Shown piece after piece: positions 25,285-36,200 of a stretch of 50,214 bases of DNA. Numbering within the stretch: position 1 is the stretch's first letter; each line of letters starts with the position of its first letter. The stretch comes from Bacteroidales bacterium (lineage in GTDB: Bacteria; Bacteroidota; Bacteroidia; Bacteroidales; UBA1402): the NCBI GenBank assembly GCA_012718945.1, contig JAAYBL010000281.1:1-50214 (forward strand), given 5' to 3'. A model generated the notes under the pieces. It made no database searches. It was given only the letters and a program-made list of their open reading frames with translations, and was not told the origin of the DNA. The position numbers and the translations under genes were made by a program.

Positions 25285-28068
25285 TTATTGCTTGATCAGC
25301 AAACGGTGCGCATTTTCTTGGGGTGTCTCAAGGTCAAGCACATAAAATCCTGATGGCAGGGTCGCCCCAATACCTTGGTCGCTGACCACGCCTCTTTCCA
25401 TCAAACGCCCTTGCAGGTCAACAATCCGATACGTCGTCGCTTGTTGAATAGACTCAGAGGCTATAAAAAAGACGTCACGGCTGGGATTGGGATAAACGAC
25501 GACCTGTTGCGTCGTTCGTTGAACGGTATGGCTGACCTCATCCGGGTAAAAACGCAGACTTTTCAAGTAAACCGCATTTTTCGACCCCTTGAATCGCAGG
25601 TACAGATCATGTTGGCCGGATGTGGGGGGTATGACAGCCTTAACGGAAGTCCAGGCGTCCACGCCTCCGGTCGGGAGCACGACCAGTTCGGCTATTTTCG
25701 TACCCGACCGTTCGATGTCATCCAGCCATACCTCAACGGTTCCGCCGACAGCGGCGGCCGCGACCAGTTCTATGCCGATCGCCTTTCGGTCGTTCCAACC
25801 GACCTGTACACCACCAAGCATACACCAGCCACCCAAGGCCGAGGTATTCGTGAGTGATTTAACCGAAGCCTTGGTCACGACCTCCACCCCATGATACGTA
25901 TCCCTGCCGCCCAAGGAGAGATCGGAAAACCCATCCCTGTAGGCAAAGCGGTCAAAATGAGCGGTACAACCTTTGGCAAACAACCCCATACTGTTTCCCA
26001 CCCACGAATTGTAGTTGACTTGGCCTTTGTCCAGGGCCGTCACATCCATGGCAACGCCTATTTGGGTCCAGGTCAAACCGTCCGCGCTGTAAAACCCGGC
26101 GACAAGGTGTTCGGCACGCTCCATCTTTAACCAAACGGTATCACCTACGGTGTTAGGCACTTCGTAGGTTTTGTCTGAAAAACGAAAAGCAATCACCCTG
26201 GAGTTTGCGGCGTATGTACTGGTCAATCGGACAGATTGGCTCATCGTGCCGTTGGTCAGGCAAAGGCCTGCCTCATCTCCCCGCTTTGTCGCCTTTACGG
26301 CCACTTTGGTGGTCATCGAGTAGAAATGACCGGCATCCCGTTGCAGCAGATGGCAACTGTCGGTACCAGGTAGCAAGGCGATCCAACCCGGCTGTTGAAC
26401 AAGAGAGTAAGCGGCTGCGGCTTTCCGGTTTAAACTATACCAGTCCAAAGCAAGGGTGGATTGATTGAATTCATCCGAGCGAGGAAGCCGCCAGGCGTAG
26501 TCGTTCTTTGACAAGGCCGGCTTTGTCATGGGAAGCGTGGTGGGCGCCTTGCCCGTCGGTTTGCCGCTTTCATCCCAAACCATCTGGATCAGAAGCCCTT
26601 GACGTCCTTTTCCTTCCCAACTGTCCGATCCCAGCCCTTCATAGGCGTGCGCGATGGTCCACCAGGTACCATCGTCCAACGAAAAGGGTTGAGCTATGTG
26701 GTTGGGGCTTCTAAAGTAAACAGCAGGGTCAGTCACCGATTCGAAGAAATTACCCAAGGCTTCCCAACGGGTGGAGTCGGCTGTCAAGGTCCTGGATCTC
26801 AACACGTACTGACCGCCGCCCACATTGCCGGCAATGAAATAGTAGTACCACCCGTCGCGTTTACACATCACCGGCCCTTCGGCCCAACTGTATTTCTTAT
26901 CGGAATTGACCCAATCCATATTGATGACGCTGCCGGTCAAATGACCATCGGTACCGATACGCTGTATTCTGTTCACAAATTGCCCGGGTTTGATCAGCAT
27001 ATAGGGTGTTCCATCGTCGTCCACAAAAATGGAATTGTCGTACCCCACAGGGCCTGTATCCGCTGTGGTTTTCACTTTGACGGGAGCCGACCAGGGACCA
27101 AGTGGCGTGGTTGCCTTGCAAAAATATTGACCTCCACCGGCCGTATTTGAAAAATAATACCAATAGGCGTCGTAGAAATAGGTCAACGTGCCTCCCCAGG
27201 TTCCAGCTGCCGGTGCATCGCTCAGCAAGCCTGACCAGGAGGCTGGGACCACCCTGGAAATCAACTTCCAATGCAACAAATCCTTCGAATGATAAATGGG
27301 AGCATACGGCGTGAAATGGAAACTGGAGCTGGAGGTGTAGAAATCATCGCCAACCCGCAGTAAGGTCGGGTCAGGATGATCACCCGGCAACACAGGGTTG
27401 ACATATGACTCCACCATGGTATATAACAACTGCGGATTCTGGCCGGGTTGTTGGCTCTCAAGGTTCTCGACGGTGTACTGGTAACCGGCCAAACAAAAGG
27501 CGATCTTGTCCAAATCAAATCCGTCTTCCCGTGACGCCCATTGGAAAACATACGGGATGCCGGTGTCCACCACACTAAACGAAACAGGCTCCGACTGATT
27601 ATAAAAGGCCGAAACGTTCAACCACTTCCAGGTATTGATACCGGCCGAACCTTGATAGCCAACCACATCGTTTTTTGCCACATACCCATTGGGAACCACC
27701 CCGTTAACCATGCACCAGTCGGCATCAGCCGCCGGGTTCAATACGCCAAACCGTTTGGCAAAAAAGAAACTGTCATCGCCGTAGTTATTGTTTCCCACTC
27801 TGAAACGAGCGTATAAGTGATAGACGCCGACCTCTGGAAAGCGAACCGTAAAGGTCAGCAAAGCCTTTGTGTCACCTGGGGTGTAACCCGCTTTATCGAT
27901 GGTGGGATACACATACTGCACTACGCCTTCTGTCCCTATGGCCAGGCTGCTTCCCAGGCTGGCAGCCTCAGCCTCGATCACGACGGGTTTAAAATTCGCA
28001 TAACTGAGGGTCTTTAGGACCAATGCCAGGAGTATCGTCAGGAGAAATTTATTCATGAGTTGGGACAT
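25285..28068 (-). CDS. GH43 family glycoside hydrolase with carbohydrate-binding domains and type IX sorting domain
   Basis: Secreted enzyme of 927 residues (923 if the second ATG, 28056, is used) with a signal peptide ending LSYA. Order of parts: a beta-sandwich binding domain (about 25-195, KPVVIEAEAASLG... VGVYHLYARFRVG), the GH43 propeller (about 222-510), a concanavalin-like C-terminal domain of the beta-xylosidase type (about 525-730, RLPRSDEFNQSTLALDWYSL), a CBM6-like domain (about 755-845, GGTVEVWLDDIE), and a type A type IX sorting domain (VYPNPSRDVFFI, ending LLIKQ). Catalytic acids are Asp233 (PGDHPDPTLLR), Asp344 (VGYDNSIFVDDDG) and Glu397 (SWAEGPVMCKRDG). The architecture fits xylosidase or arabinofuranosidase activity on xylan. 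It follows the operon terminator at 28137, so it probably has its own promoter. Confidence 0.92.
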   Translation of the reverse strand: MSQLMNKFLLTILLALVLKTLSYANFKPVVIEAEAASLGSSLAIGTEGVVQYVYPTIDKAGYTPGDTKALLTFTVRFPEVGVYHLYARFRVGNNNYGDDSFFFAKRFGVLNPAADADWCMVNGVVPNGYVAKNDVVGYQGSAGINTWKWLNVSAFYNQSEPVSFSVVDTGIPYVFQWASREDGFDLDKIAFCLAGYQYTVENLESQQPGQNPQLLYTMVESYVNPVLPGDHPDPTLLRVGDDFYTSSSSFHFTPYAPIYHSKDLLHWKLISRVVPASWSGLLSDAPAAGTWGGTLTYFYDAYWYYFSNTAGGGQYFCKATTPLGPWSAPVKVKTTADTGPVGYDNSIFVDDDGTPYMLIKPGQFVNRIQRIGTDGHLTGSVINMDWVNSDKKYSWAEGPVMCKRDGWYYYFIAGNVGGGQYVLRSRTLTADSTRWEALGNFFESVTDPAVYFRSPNHIAQPFSLDDGTWWTIAHAYEGLGSDSWEGKGRQGLLIQMVWDESGKPTGKAPTTLPMTKPALSKNDYAWRLPRSDEFNQSTLALDWYSLNRKAAAAYSLVQQPGWIALLPGTDSCHLLQRDAGHFYSMTTKVAVKATKRGDEAGLCLTNGTMSQSVRLTSTYAANSRVIAFRFSDKTYEVPNTVGDTVWLKMERAEHLVAGFYSADGLTWTQIGVAMDVTALDKGQVNYNSWVGNSMGLFAKGCTAHFDRFAYRDGFSDLSLGGRDTYHGVEVVTKASVKSLTNTSALGGWCMLGGVQVGWNDRKAIGIELVAAAAVGGTVEVWLDDIERSGTKIAELVVLPTGGVDAWTSVKAVIPPTSGQHDLYLRFKGSKNAVYLKSLRFYPDEVSHTVQRTTQQVVVYPNPSRDVFFIASESIQQATTYRIVDLQGRLMERGVVSDQGIGATLPSGFYVLDLETPQENAHRLLIKQ

Positions 28069-28076
28069 TGATGATA

Positions 28077-28109
28077 GTTACCTGCCTACTCTCAAATTGA
28101 GTCGGACAA
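28077..28109. repeat. 33-bp element, copy 2, upstream of the GH43 start
   Basis: 28 of 33 bases match 20684-20716. The palindromic centre is kept with a compensating change (CTCAA-A-TTGAG). On the minus strand it holds TCAATTTG, one base from the -7 consensus, about 25 bases before the GH43 ATG. Confidence 0.5.
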
Positions 28110-28136
28110 TATGACCAGACAGACACTTACGTAATT

Positions 28137-28173
28137 AAAAAGCAAGTGGAGGCTCAGGGAAACCTCCACTTGC
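28137..28173 (-). terminator. Rho-independent terminator of the FAS1/SusCD operon
   Basis: GCAAGTGGAGG (28142-28152) pairs perfectly over 11 bases with CCTCCACTTGC (28163-28173). On the minus strand it is followed by TTTTTAATT. It lies 32 bases after the stop of the last operon gene. Confidence 0.88.
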
Positions 28174-28204
28174 AGCATTGATTAGACAAAATCAGCGATG
28201 CGGC

Positions 28205-31200
28205 TTATTTCATCATGATCTTCTGAACATCAACGGTGCCGTTGTCATACACCGTCTTCACAATATTCAAGCCCTTGACCAGGCGAGGTACGCGAATACC
28301 CTGAATGTTGTAGTAATAGACTTCTTTGACAGCGCCCTTGACTGCTTCAACATCCTTCAGACCGACATAGGTATAACCGTCAGCCTTGTTGACCATGGAG
28401 ATCGCGGGATCGCCCCAGAACAAGGAAGGCGTATAACCGGTCTTCACATTCGTGGAAACACCCAACGTAAACGAACCTTCGGTAATCTTCACATTTTTGA
28501 AGGAGGTATTGAGCGCGGAGGGTAAACCCCAACCAGCAACCACGAAAGGAGTAGTCAAGGTATCTGAACCAACAATAAGGTAGCAATACAAAACATCCTT
28601 GATATCATCTGTCGTCCAACCGCTGGGTAATGCGGCCGTTCTTGTCCTCATATGGATATTGAAAACACCTGCAGGCATACCCGTTACCGTTTGTTCAAAG
28701 GAATCGACGGCTGTATTGAAAATGGATGCATACGTGTCAACCACAGGATTGGATCCGGAAGCTGTTGCACCAAGACCACCACCAGTAATATTAGCGCTGG
28801 TCACCCATCCTGGGAAAGTATTCATATCCAGATTATTGACCGTATAGGTGCTATAGAAGTTGGGGTTCTTCATGAAGCAGGTCACATCAAGGCTGTCAAC
28901 CAGGGTGGAGTCTTGCCAGCTTTCACCAAACTTCAGCGTGCCAAGAGCGATGTTGCTGTGCAGCTGATCCTTAATCCGCCTGTTCAGGTCGTTGGCGATG
29001 GCGTCATCGTCTGTCATGGCATTTTGGGCAGGGATAAGTTTGGTTGAATCAACACCAATCGTTTGTGCCAACTTAACGGCCAACCTCAGACGATAGGTCA
29101 TAGCAGGAATGGCAGTGCCGACATAGTTTTTCATCAAACTGGTGTAGAAACTCAGTGAGTCATTGGCCACTTTCAACGAGTCATCGTTGGTCAACGCTAA
29201 GCCCTTGTACAAATCAACCACCGTCTGCAACTTAGTATAAGCATCCAGCGATGCGTACTTGGTAGCAGCAAAGCGGTTCAACACAGCATTAGCTGAGTCA
29301 GTGTTCACATAATAAGTAGCTATGCGAGCAAAATGAGCATCGACCAAAGCCCTATGGGCATCCATAGCAGCAGCAGCGTCATTCAATTGATCGGCCGCAG
29401 CCACATATTCGCTGGGGGCTGTGTAAGTGACCGTTGTGTTGGCAGCAATCAGGGTTGTCAAGGCTGTCTTGGCTTCACCATCATACATGGATGAATCGGC
29501 AGCGCTCAACGCCGTATTGGCCACCTTAAGGGCTGTCGACAACAAGCCTTTGTATTTGGCAGCAGAGGATGGTACACTGTAAATGGTAAGACCACCGATA
29601 ACAGCAGCATCCCAGCCACGGTAACCAACAAAGTCAAGGACATAATCACCTTCTTCCGAAACATAGACGGAATAGTCATGGAAGGCAGCTCCTGAAACAA
29701 CGACGTTGCTGTTGTCATTTGCACCATGGGTACCATCATTACAGTTGAAAGCAGAACCAATATTGCGTTCAGCAAAGAGTTCCTTGGTGCGTGTCGTGTC
29801 GGTAATAAGCATATCAAAGACCACTTTGTTGTTCATGGAACCCGTATTCCAATAGGCGCTGTAGAAAGAGACACTGTAGCGGCCTGGTTTAAAATGGAGA
29901 CGGCTTTCGGGATAGGTACCATACATTAAGTGCACGGTGTCTTTATCCCTGGCAGAATGATAGAAACCAGCTTCAATATCTCCACCATCCAGGAAATGCA
30001 TCAAACGTGCACCAGCCACACCAGTGGATCCTCCATTGACGATAGCACCATCATTGGTTGTCAAACGCTTCCAACCAGCAGGAACACTAGCAGAAGTGGT
30101 GGTGGCTTTAGTCCATGGAACCATTAAAGTATCCACTTCAGCAGCTGCCGATGAACCAACGGTGAAATAGATCACATCGTTGTTTTCAGCCGGAATGCCA
30201 ATCTCGCTATACACCTCAGTCAATGTCACACTGTAGTCACCTTCACCAAGAACAGCTCCCTCAGGAACGGTAAATGTCAAAGTCTTCGAGAAACCGGTTT
30301 CTTGCAATTGAAGAGCCAAGGAACCGTTCACAACGCCAGTACCGCTGATGGGGCCTACGATGGTTCCCACAACGGAAGCACAGTCAATGTTTTTGTTGTA
30401 GTTAAAGGCAAATGTGCGGGTGTTAACCGGCATATCGAACGATTCATTCTCAGGCAAGGTAGACTTGAGCAACGGAGGATAGAACTGAGATGAAGAAGCC
30501 GACAAGTTGATGTCGTAGGTTACACCTTCGTCTACAAAATCCAACACGCGCATATCAGAAGTAGCATCCCAGGAGAAAGGACGTTGTTTTGCCGTGTACA
30601 ACAAAGCAGCTTCCGGGTCGGTGGGATTAGTGAAAGACACCGTAATATCAGCGGCATCAGTAGCAGACAACACATCGTTTTCGAGGAAAATGAAGAATCC
30701 ACCCTCTTGTACTTCAACAGACAGTACACTTAAAGCAACGCCGGCTTTTTTTACTGTCACACATTCTTTCGGAAGTACGGCAATGCCATAATCCTCACCT
30801 TCGCGTAAAGCAGCTGCGTTAACGGCATACCCGAAATCCACCTTCAACATATCTTCAAAAAAGCTGATACCGTTGATACTGGACTTGTCGATAGAGATAT
30901 CGTCAATATTGTATGTACCAGGACTGTACACATTCAAGCAAAGGAAATGCTTGAGGTTTAAGACAGCCGTATCACCTTTGAGGGTTTTGTAATAGTTGGA
31001 TTGAACAGAATCAGCCGTATAGAAAAAGACCATACTCATCTTTTTCCACGTATCGGCTTCAAAACCAGACAAGGTATAGCCAAAGGCTGTGTTGTCTACG
31101 CCTACATAGGGCACATCGGCATCCTCTTCACCCACCATCAAGCGAGCTTGAATGTTGGAGGTTGCGTTTTGGGCACCACCTTCAATGGAATAGGTCTTAT

Positions 31201-31495
31201 CACCTTTTACCCAAAAAGATACCCTGTAAGAGGTGTTGGGTTCAATGGTAAGATCACGCACCTTCAATGCCCTTTCCCAGGAATTACCGGCAATGGAGGC
31301 ATTTTGAAGTTTAAGGGCTAATGCCCCTGAATGCATATCCGTACTGATGGAATCATGGGTATCCCCTTCAAGGAAGTTGATGTATTCCAATTTGCCAGCA
31401 GGAAGTGCTTCCTCAAAGCCATAATTAAATACATTCTGAGCCATTACTGACAAACCTGTCACCAACAGCCCTAATAATAGTAAACGCTTTTTCAT
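28205..31495 (-). CDS. Large multidomain secreted protein, likely glycan-binding
   Basis: A 1096-residue protein with a signal peptide (MKKRLLLLGLLVTGLSVMAQ). The ATG at 31495 is chosen over a TTG 6 bases upstream. Visible parts: a CBM4/9-like beta-sandwich (about 20-210, NTSYRVSFWVKGDK, DTWKKMSMVFFYT), Ig-like repeats (about 215-450, including LPENESFDMPVNTRTFAFNYN of the Big_5 type), a further sandwich domain (about 455-660), a helical FIVAR-like region (about 665-870, rich in Ala, Asp and Asn) and a final sandwich (about 880-1050). The tail (YYYNIQGIRVPRLVKGLNIV, ending KIMMK) resembles a C-terminal sorting domain. No catalytic residues are apparent. As the last gene of the SusCD operon, it may act as a surface glycan-binding or anchoring protein. 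The function is inferred. Confidence 0.72.
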   Translation of the reverse strand: MKKRLLLLGLLVTGLSVMAQNVFNYGFEEALPAGKLEYINFLEGDTHDSISTDMHSGALALKLQNASIAGNSWERALKVRDLTIEPNTSYRVSFWVKGDKTYSIEGGAQNATSNIQARLMVGEEDADVPYVGVDNTAFGYTLSGFEADTWKKMSMVFFYTADSVQSNYYKTLKGDTAVLNLKHFLCLNVYSPGTYNIDDISIDKSSINGISFFEDMLKVDFGYAVNAAALREGEDYGIAVLPKECVTVKKAGVALSVLSVEVQEGGFFIFLENDVLSATDAADITVSFTNPTDPEAALLYTAKQRPFSWDATSDMRVLDFVDEGVTYDINLSASSSQFYPPLLKSTLPENESFDMPVNTRTFAFNYNKNIDCASVVGTIVGPISGTGVVNGSLALQLQETGFSKTLTFTVPEGAVLGEGDYSVTLTEVYSEIGIPAENNDVIYFTVGSSAAAEVDTLMVPWTKATTTSASVPAGWKRLTTNDGAIVNGGSTGVAGARLMHFLDGGDIEAGFYHSARDKDTVHLMYGTYPESRLHFKPGRYSVSFYSAYWNTGSMNNKVVFDMLITDTTRTKELFAERNIGSAFNCNDGTHGANDNSNVVVSGAAFHDYSVYVSEEGDYVLDFVGYRGWDAAVIGGLTIYSVPSSAAKYKGLLSTALKVANTALSAADSSMYDGEAKTALTTLIAANTTVTYTAPSEYVAAADQLNDAAAAMDAHRALVDAHFARIATYYVNTDSANAVLNRFAATKYASLDAYTKLQTVVDLYKGLALTNDDSLKVANDSLSFYTSLMKNYVGTAIPAMTYRLRLAVKLAQTIGVDSTKLIPAQNAMTDDDAIANDLNRRIKDQLHSNIALGTLKFGESWQDSTLVDSLDVTCFMKNPNFYSTYTVNNLDMNTFPGWVTSANITGGGLGATASGSNPVVDTYASIFNTAVDSFEQTVTGMPAGVFNIHMRTRTAALPSGWTTDDIKDVLYCYLIVGSDTLTTPFVVAGWGLPSALNTSFKNVKITEGSFTLGVSTNVKTGYTPSLFWGDPAISMVNKADGYTYVGLKDVEAVKGAVKEVYYYNIQGIRVPRLVKGLNIVKTVYDNGTVDVQKIMMK

Positions 31496-31540
31496 AGTCA
31501 ATAGAATTAAACATGGGTACTAGTTACGTAACATTCAAAC

Positions 31541-33247
31541 TTACTCTCTCTTTAACGGTAAAAACCAATTATCTCTGATTAATAGCTTATTGTACAGGGC
31601 TTGATCAAATTGGGAGGCTCCCTTGCGACCGGCAATCTTGGTCGCTAAAAAAGCGTTATCTTCCTTACGCATGGCCAAACGCATCAAATCATAAAAGCGG
31701 AAACCTTCAAAAGCCGATTCCAGGGCTAATTCGTCACAAATCAAGTTTTCAACATAGTTGATGGTATCATTGAGGCTGGCCAACGATGGTATCACGTAAA
31801 ACGCATTGGCAGCTGAATTACCTGCTCCTCTGGAGTGTATACCTATGGTATTATCCACCGTAAAATACCGTTCGTCCCAGGTCAACAGGTTAGTACCTGC
31901 TGCAGCCTTGACCTCATTGGTATCCACGTACAGGCTGATGTTGTCTTTGTTCAAACCATATTTAAGAACGGAGAAAGCGGTCGTCGGGAAACCGGCTCTG
32001 TTCATGGCTTCGGCATAACGCAGATAAACTAATGTCTTGCGATACAGTGGCACATGACGGCCAAACTTGCTAATCTGCTGGTATTCTTTTGAATAATTAC
32101 TGGACGAAGGACTGGAAATAGTCCCTTTAGTATACATGGAAAACAACCTCAGGTCACCAACAGCGTCATCACTCCATGGATTCTCGGCTGGTGCATACAA
32201 CGTATCCTTACGAATGATGTTGTCCACCGTGTAAGTGAAGACCTTACAGTTTTGTTGTTGTCTGGATAATTCTCTGTAGGCCGGTGAAATGGTGGCCTGG
32301 AAATAATATTGATTATCCTGCGTCGAATTGAAGACGTTGACCAGGTCGCTCACTATGCCTTCAAACTTATTGCTTTCCATGGGGATGATAACCAAGTGTT
32401 CTGAACCAGAATAAGATTGGAACACACCACTCCAGGAATCGGAATAGGAATCAAACTCACGCATGGCATCATACCACTCAACAGCAGACGTTCCAAGTGG
32501 CCTGGGTGCATCAACATGCGTCAGGTAATCGTGGTAATACGTGGCAGCCTCCTTGTAACGACCTGTCCACAAGCACATATCCCCTAACAGCAAGCGTACC
32601 GGAATGTAGAAATAGCTCGAGTTATACCCTCCGATGGAACCGTAGCCAGGCAATTCTGTATCGATAAAGGGCTTGAGGTCTTCAATAAAATAGTCACACA
32701 AGGCTTGAATATCCTTCTTTTCATACTTGGATGGATCAGCTTGCTTTTCGACGTTTATCGGTTCTGTGATAAAAGGCACAGAACCATACACCTGAGCAAG
32801 CTGCAGGTAAGTCCAAGCCCTGAAGGCTTTGACGGCGGCGAATTCTTTGATAAATACGGGTTGGTTACGCTTTTTCAACGCCGTATCCACATTGGCCAGG
32901 AAATAATTACAATTTTGAATGACGTGGTAGTAATCCTGTGGTTTATTGTAGGCATTTTCCACATCGGCCGTAAAGTTTGCCAATGCCTGAAGATCCAGGT
33001 TAGCACTGGTAGTGAGTTGGGCCAATTCTCCACGTAGCTCTCCAAACAAGATAGTCCTGTCGGCGATGCGTTGCATACTGTGTATGATGCCCATGACTGA
33101 ATAGACGGAGTCGGTCGGGGCATCCAAGGAATAGTCATCGGTATTGATTACTTGATCGGAGTCTATGTCGAACATATCTTGACAACCAGTAAATCCGGTC
33201 AGTCCAACGAGTGCTCCAATGGCGTATATGAACAGGTTCTTTTTCAT
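31541..33247 (-). CDS. SusD/RagB family lipoprotein (second pair)
   Basis: Outer-membrane lipoprotein of 568 residues (lipobox GLTGFTGC, Cys about 22). It is the glycan-capturing lid of a SusCD transporter. SusD hallmarks: helical tetratrico-like repeats with VKAFRAWTYLQLAQVYGSVPF near 140, VRLLLGDMCLWTGRYKEAATYYHD near 215 (both split), and the C-terminal LICDELALESAFEGFRFYDL plus a closing NWFLPLKRE. It starts 22 bases after its SusC and ends 45 bases before the next gene. Diverged from SusD 1 at 40222, so the two pairs probably recognise different glycans or different parts of one glycan. Confidence 0.93.
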   Translation of the reverse strand: MKKNLFIYAIGALVGLTGFTGCQDMFDIDSDQVINTDDYSLDAPTDSVYSVMGIIHSMQRIADRTILFGELRGELAQLTTSANLDLQALANFTADVENAYNKPQDYYHVIQNCNYFLANVDTALKKRNQPVFIKEFAAVKAFRAWTYLQLAQVYGSVPFITEPINVEKQADPSKYEKKDIQALCDYFIEDLKPFIDTELPGYGSIGGYNSSYFYIPVRLLLGDMCLWTGRYKEAATYYHDYLTHVDAPRPLGTSAVEWYDAMREFDSYSDSWSGVFQSYSGSEHLVIIPMESNKFEGIVSDLVNVFNSTQDNQYYFQATISPAYRELSRQQQNCKVFTYTVDNIIRKDTLYAPAENPWSDDAVGDLRLFSMYTKGTISSPSSSNYSKEYQQISKFGRHVPLYRKTLVYLRYAEAMNRAGFPTTAFSVLKYGLNKDNISLYVDTNEVKAAAGTNLLTWDERYFTVDNTIGIHSRGAGNSAANAFYVIPSLASLNDTINYVENLICDELALESAFEGFRFYDLMRLAMRKEDNAFLATKIAGRKGASQFDQALYNKLLIRDNWFLPLKRE

Positions 33248-33269
33248 CTGTCTGTCTGTTTACGGTCTG

Positions 33270-36200
33270 TTAGATGTTGATTTTGATACCCAGCGCGAAA
33301 CTTCTGCCTTGCGACAGCAATCCCCTGTCAATGCCTTGAAGCAGGACGTTGTTGCCGATAGATGTTTCTGGATCAGCCCCCAGGTACTTTGTCCAGGTCA
33401 TGAGGTTGTTTACCGACCCCCAAACTGTCAACCCTTGCAGGTATGTGTTGTAGAAGGGCAGTGAATAGCTCAGGGTTACTGTCTTAAGTTTCAGGTAGGA
33501 ACCATCTTCAATCCAACGGTCTGAGAAACGGCTGTTACCCATGGGATCATCATACGTAATAACCGGAATGGTCGTTTGTTGATCTTCTGTTGTCCAGCGG
33601 TTGTTCAAGGCCGTCGATTGATTGATAAATCTGTTACCACCCTCAAGAATCATGCGCTGGTAATTGTACACATCATTACCCAACGAATAGGTAAAGACAG
33701 CATTGAGTGACAAGCGGTTCATCGACAACGTTGAGAAGAAATGGCCGTACAGATCAGGATTGGGGTTTCCTATCACAACCTTGTCATTTTCATCAATCAA
33801 GGCATCGCTGCTGACGAAATTCATATCACCGGCGCCAAAGTATTTTTTGTCTCCGTTTCGCTGGATGATGTATTTGCCGTCGTTTTGAGCAGCAATCGAG
33901 GAGGCATAGACACCGTCTGTCTTATACCCGTAAAACAAGCCCACGGGCGAACCTACTTCAGACAAGATGCTGGCTCCATAGATGTCGGTGGTGAAGCGTG
34001 TCTTATTTCCTGGCAGTGAGGTAATCTTGTTGTCGTAATGAGCGGCGCTGGCACCAACTTCCATCTTGAGTGATTTGAAATTGAGCAAACGATAGGTCAT
34101 GGCTACATCATAGCCCTTATTGGACAGGGATCCGTCGTTGCTCCAAATCTCATCCAAACCGCCAATATAACCCAGCGCCTTGAGACTTAGAAGATCGTCC
34201 GTTTTGCTGCTGAAAACATTGGCCGTCATATTCAGCCGGTTGTTGAAGAGGTTCATTTCCACCCCTGCTGTTACCCGTTTAGTGGTTTCCCATTGCAATC
34301 TGGAGTTGCCAATATTGCCCAAGGTCAGGCCACCGATGCTGTTAAGTACGCGAACGGCAGAGAAATAACTATTGGTAGCCGTGCAATCCATATCGTCGTT
34401 GCCCGAAACATCAACACCAACATTCAAAGCCATGAAATTCAAGATCTTGCTGGGTTTGAACCAGGGTTCAGCCGTCATGACCCACTTTCCTTGCAAGGAG
34501 GGGAAAACGCCCCAGGGCACTCCAAGTAGGCGAACACCACTTTCGACATCCTGTCCAAAACGGGAGGAAGACTCCAGGCTGACACCACCGGAAAGGAAAT
34601 AGGTGTCTTTGAAGCTGTAATTTCCCATCAGGTAATAGGTTAACGAAAGGGATTCGTCGTCAACACCGGTGGAACTTTTGTAGGTTAAGCTGGTAGAGAT
34701 GTTGGGCGATTTGTCATTGGTGGAATTGTACCCTTGTATCAAGTGCATGCCATAGGTATTACGCAGCAAGCGGAAACCGCCAAAAACCTTCAAGGCGTGA
34801 GCATCGAACGATCTATTCCAGTCAAAGCGGGTGTCGCTGGAAAAGGAGGTACCTGTTGAAGAAATCGACTTGGCGACGTTCTCTACCGTAGCCACGTCTT
34901 CAATAATCAAAGAGGGCATACCCTTGCGTGGCGTATAGTAGAATGCATTGGTATTAATCAACGAATAGCTGAAATGTTCCCTAAGTGTCAGGTGTTTATT
35001 GACCTTATAGATGGGAGTTATGGCCAGATTGATCATGCGGTTGCCAAACATGTTTTTGTTTTTGCCCTCTCCGTAGTACAACAGAGCCGTAGGGTTGGCC
35101 AACGAAACATCAGACCCGATGACTTCGTCCAGGTAATCGTCTGAATCGGCGTAATAACCAGAGAGGTTCCCGTTGATGTCATATTCGTAGGGGTTTAGGA
35201 ATGGGGCTTTGATAAGACCCAGCAAACCAACGGAAGTCACGGTGGTGTTTTCAATATCATCGGGAGCACCATCGTCTCTCAACACCCGATTTACATCACT
35301 GTATGAGGCATCAAAGCGCACATCAAGTTTTCTGGACAGGTTGATGTCGGTATTAAGCCTCAAATTAAAGCGGTTCATATTGAAGTATTGCAGCGTACTG
35401 TTGGCCGTACCGTAACCCACAGACAGGTTATAGCTGGCCACTTCATCGCCGCCTTGCACCTTCACACCATACAGCTGTGAGAAGGCGTCCCTATACACTT
35501 CCTTGCTCCAATCGGTGTTGTTGTTGTACTTGTTATAATAATAATAGGAAGGATCTGGTTTTAAGAACTTGAATTCAGTCAACTTGCTACCAGAGGTACC
35601 CAGCAATTCAGATACGTAATAGCGAAAATCGGTTGCGTCCATCACGGAAGGCAACTGGGGTATTTGCTCAAAGCTGCCGGTAATATCAACATCAATCTTG
35701 GTAGCCATGCTCCGGCTACGCTTGGTTTCAATCAGCAGCACACCGTTGGCACCCTTGGCACCATACAAGGCAACACCATTTTTCAGCAATTTGACACTTT
35801 CAATATCACCGACATCGATGTTGGCAAGCAGGTTGTTGTAGAAACCATCGTGAATACTGACCCTATTGTATTGCATGTCAAGTATGACCCCATCAACCAC
35901 GACCAAAGGTTGCGCATTGGCCATCAATGAGTTAATTCCATTCATGAGGTACATGGCACCCATACCGAGTTGTCCGGAACGGTTGATACTACGCAGTTGT
36001 CCACCCAGACCGGTTTGAATCTGCCGGTCAACACTTAGATCGGCATTATGATTGTTCACCTTTGCTTCCTTTTCATTCAAAGCCGTCAATGTCGGCGTAT
36101 AAAATGGCTGAAATACGTCCGAATAGAGCAGGATGTCTGTTTGATTGGTTTTGCTATCTATGGGTGACAAAACCAAGGCATAGCCATCGGCTTCTGCCGT

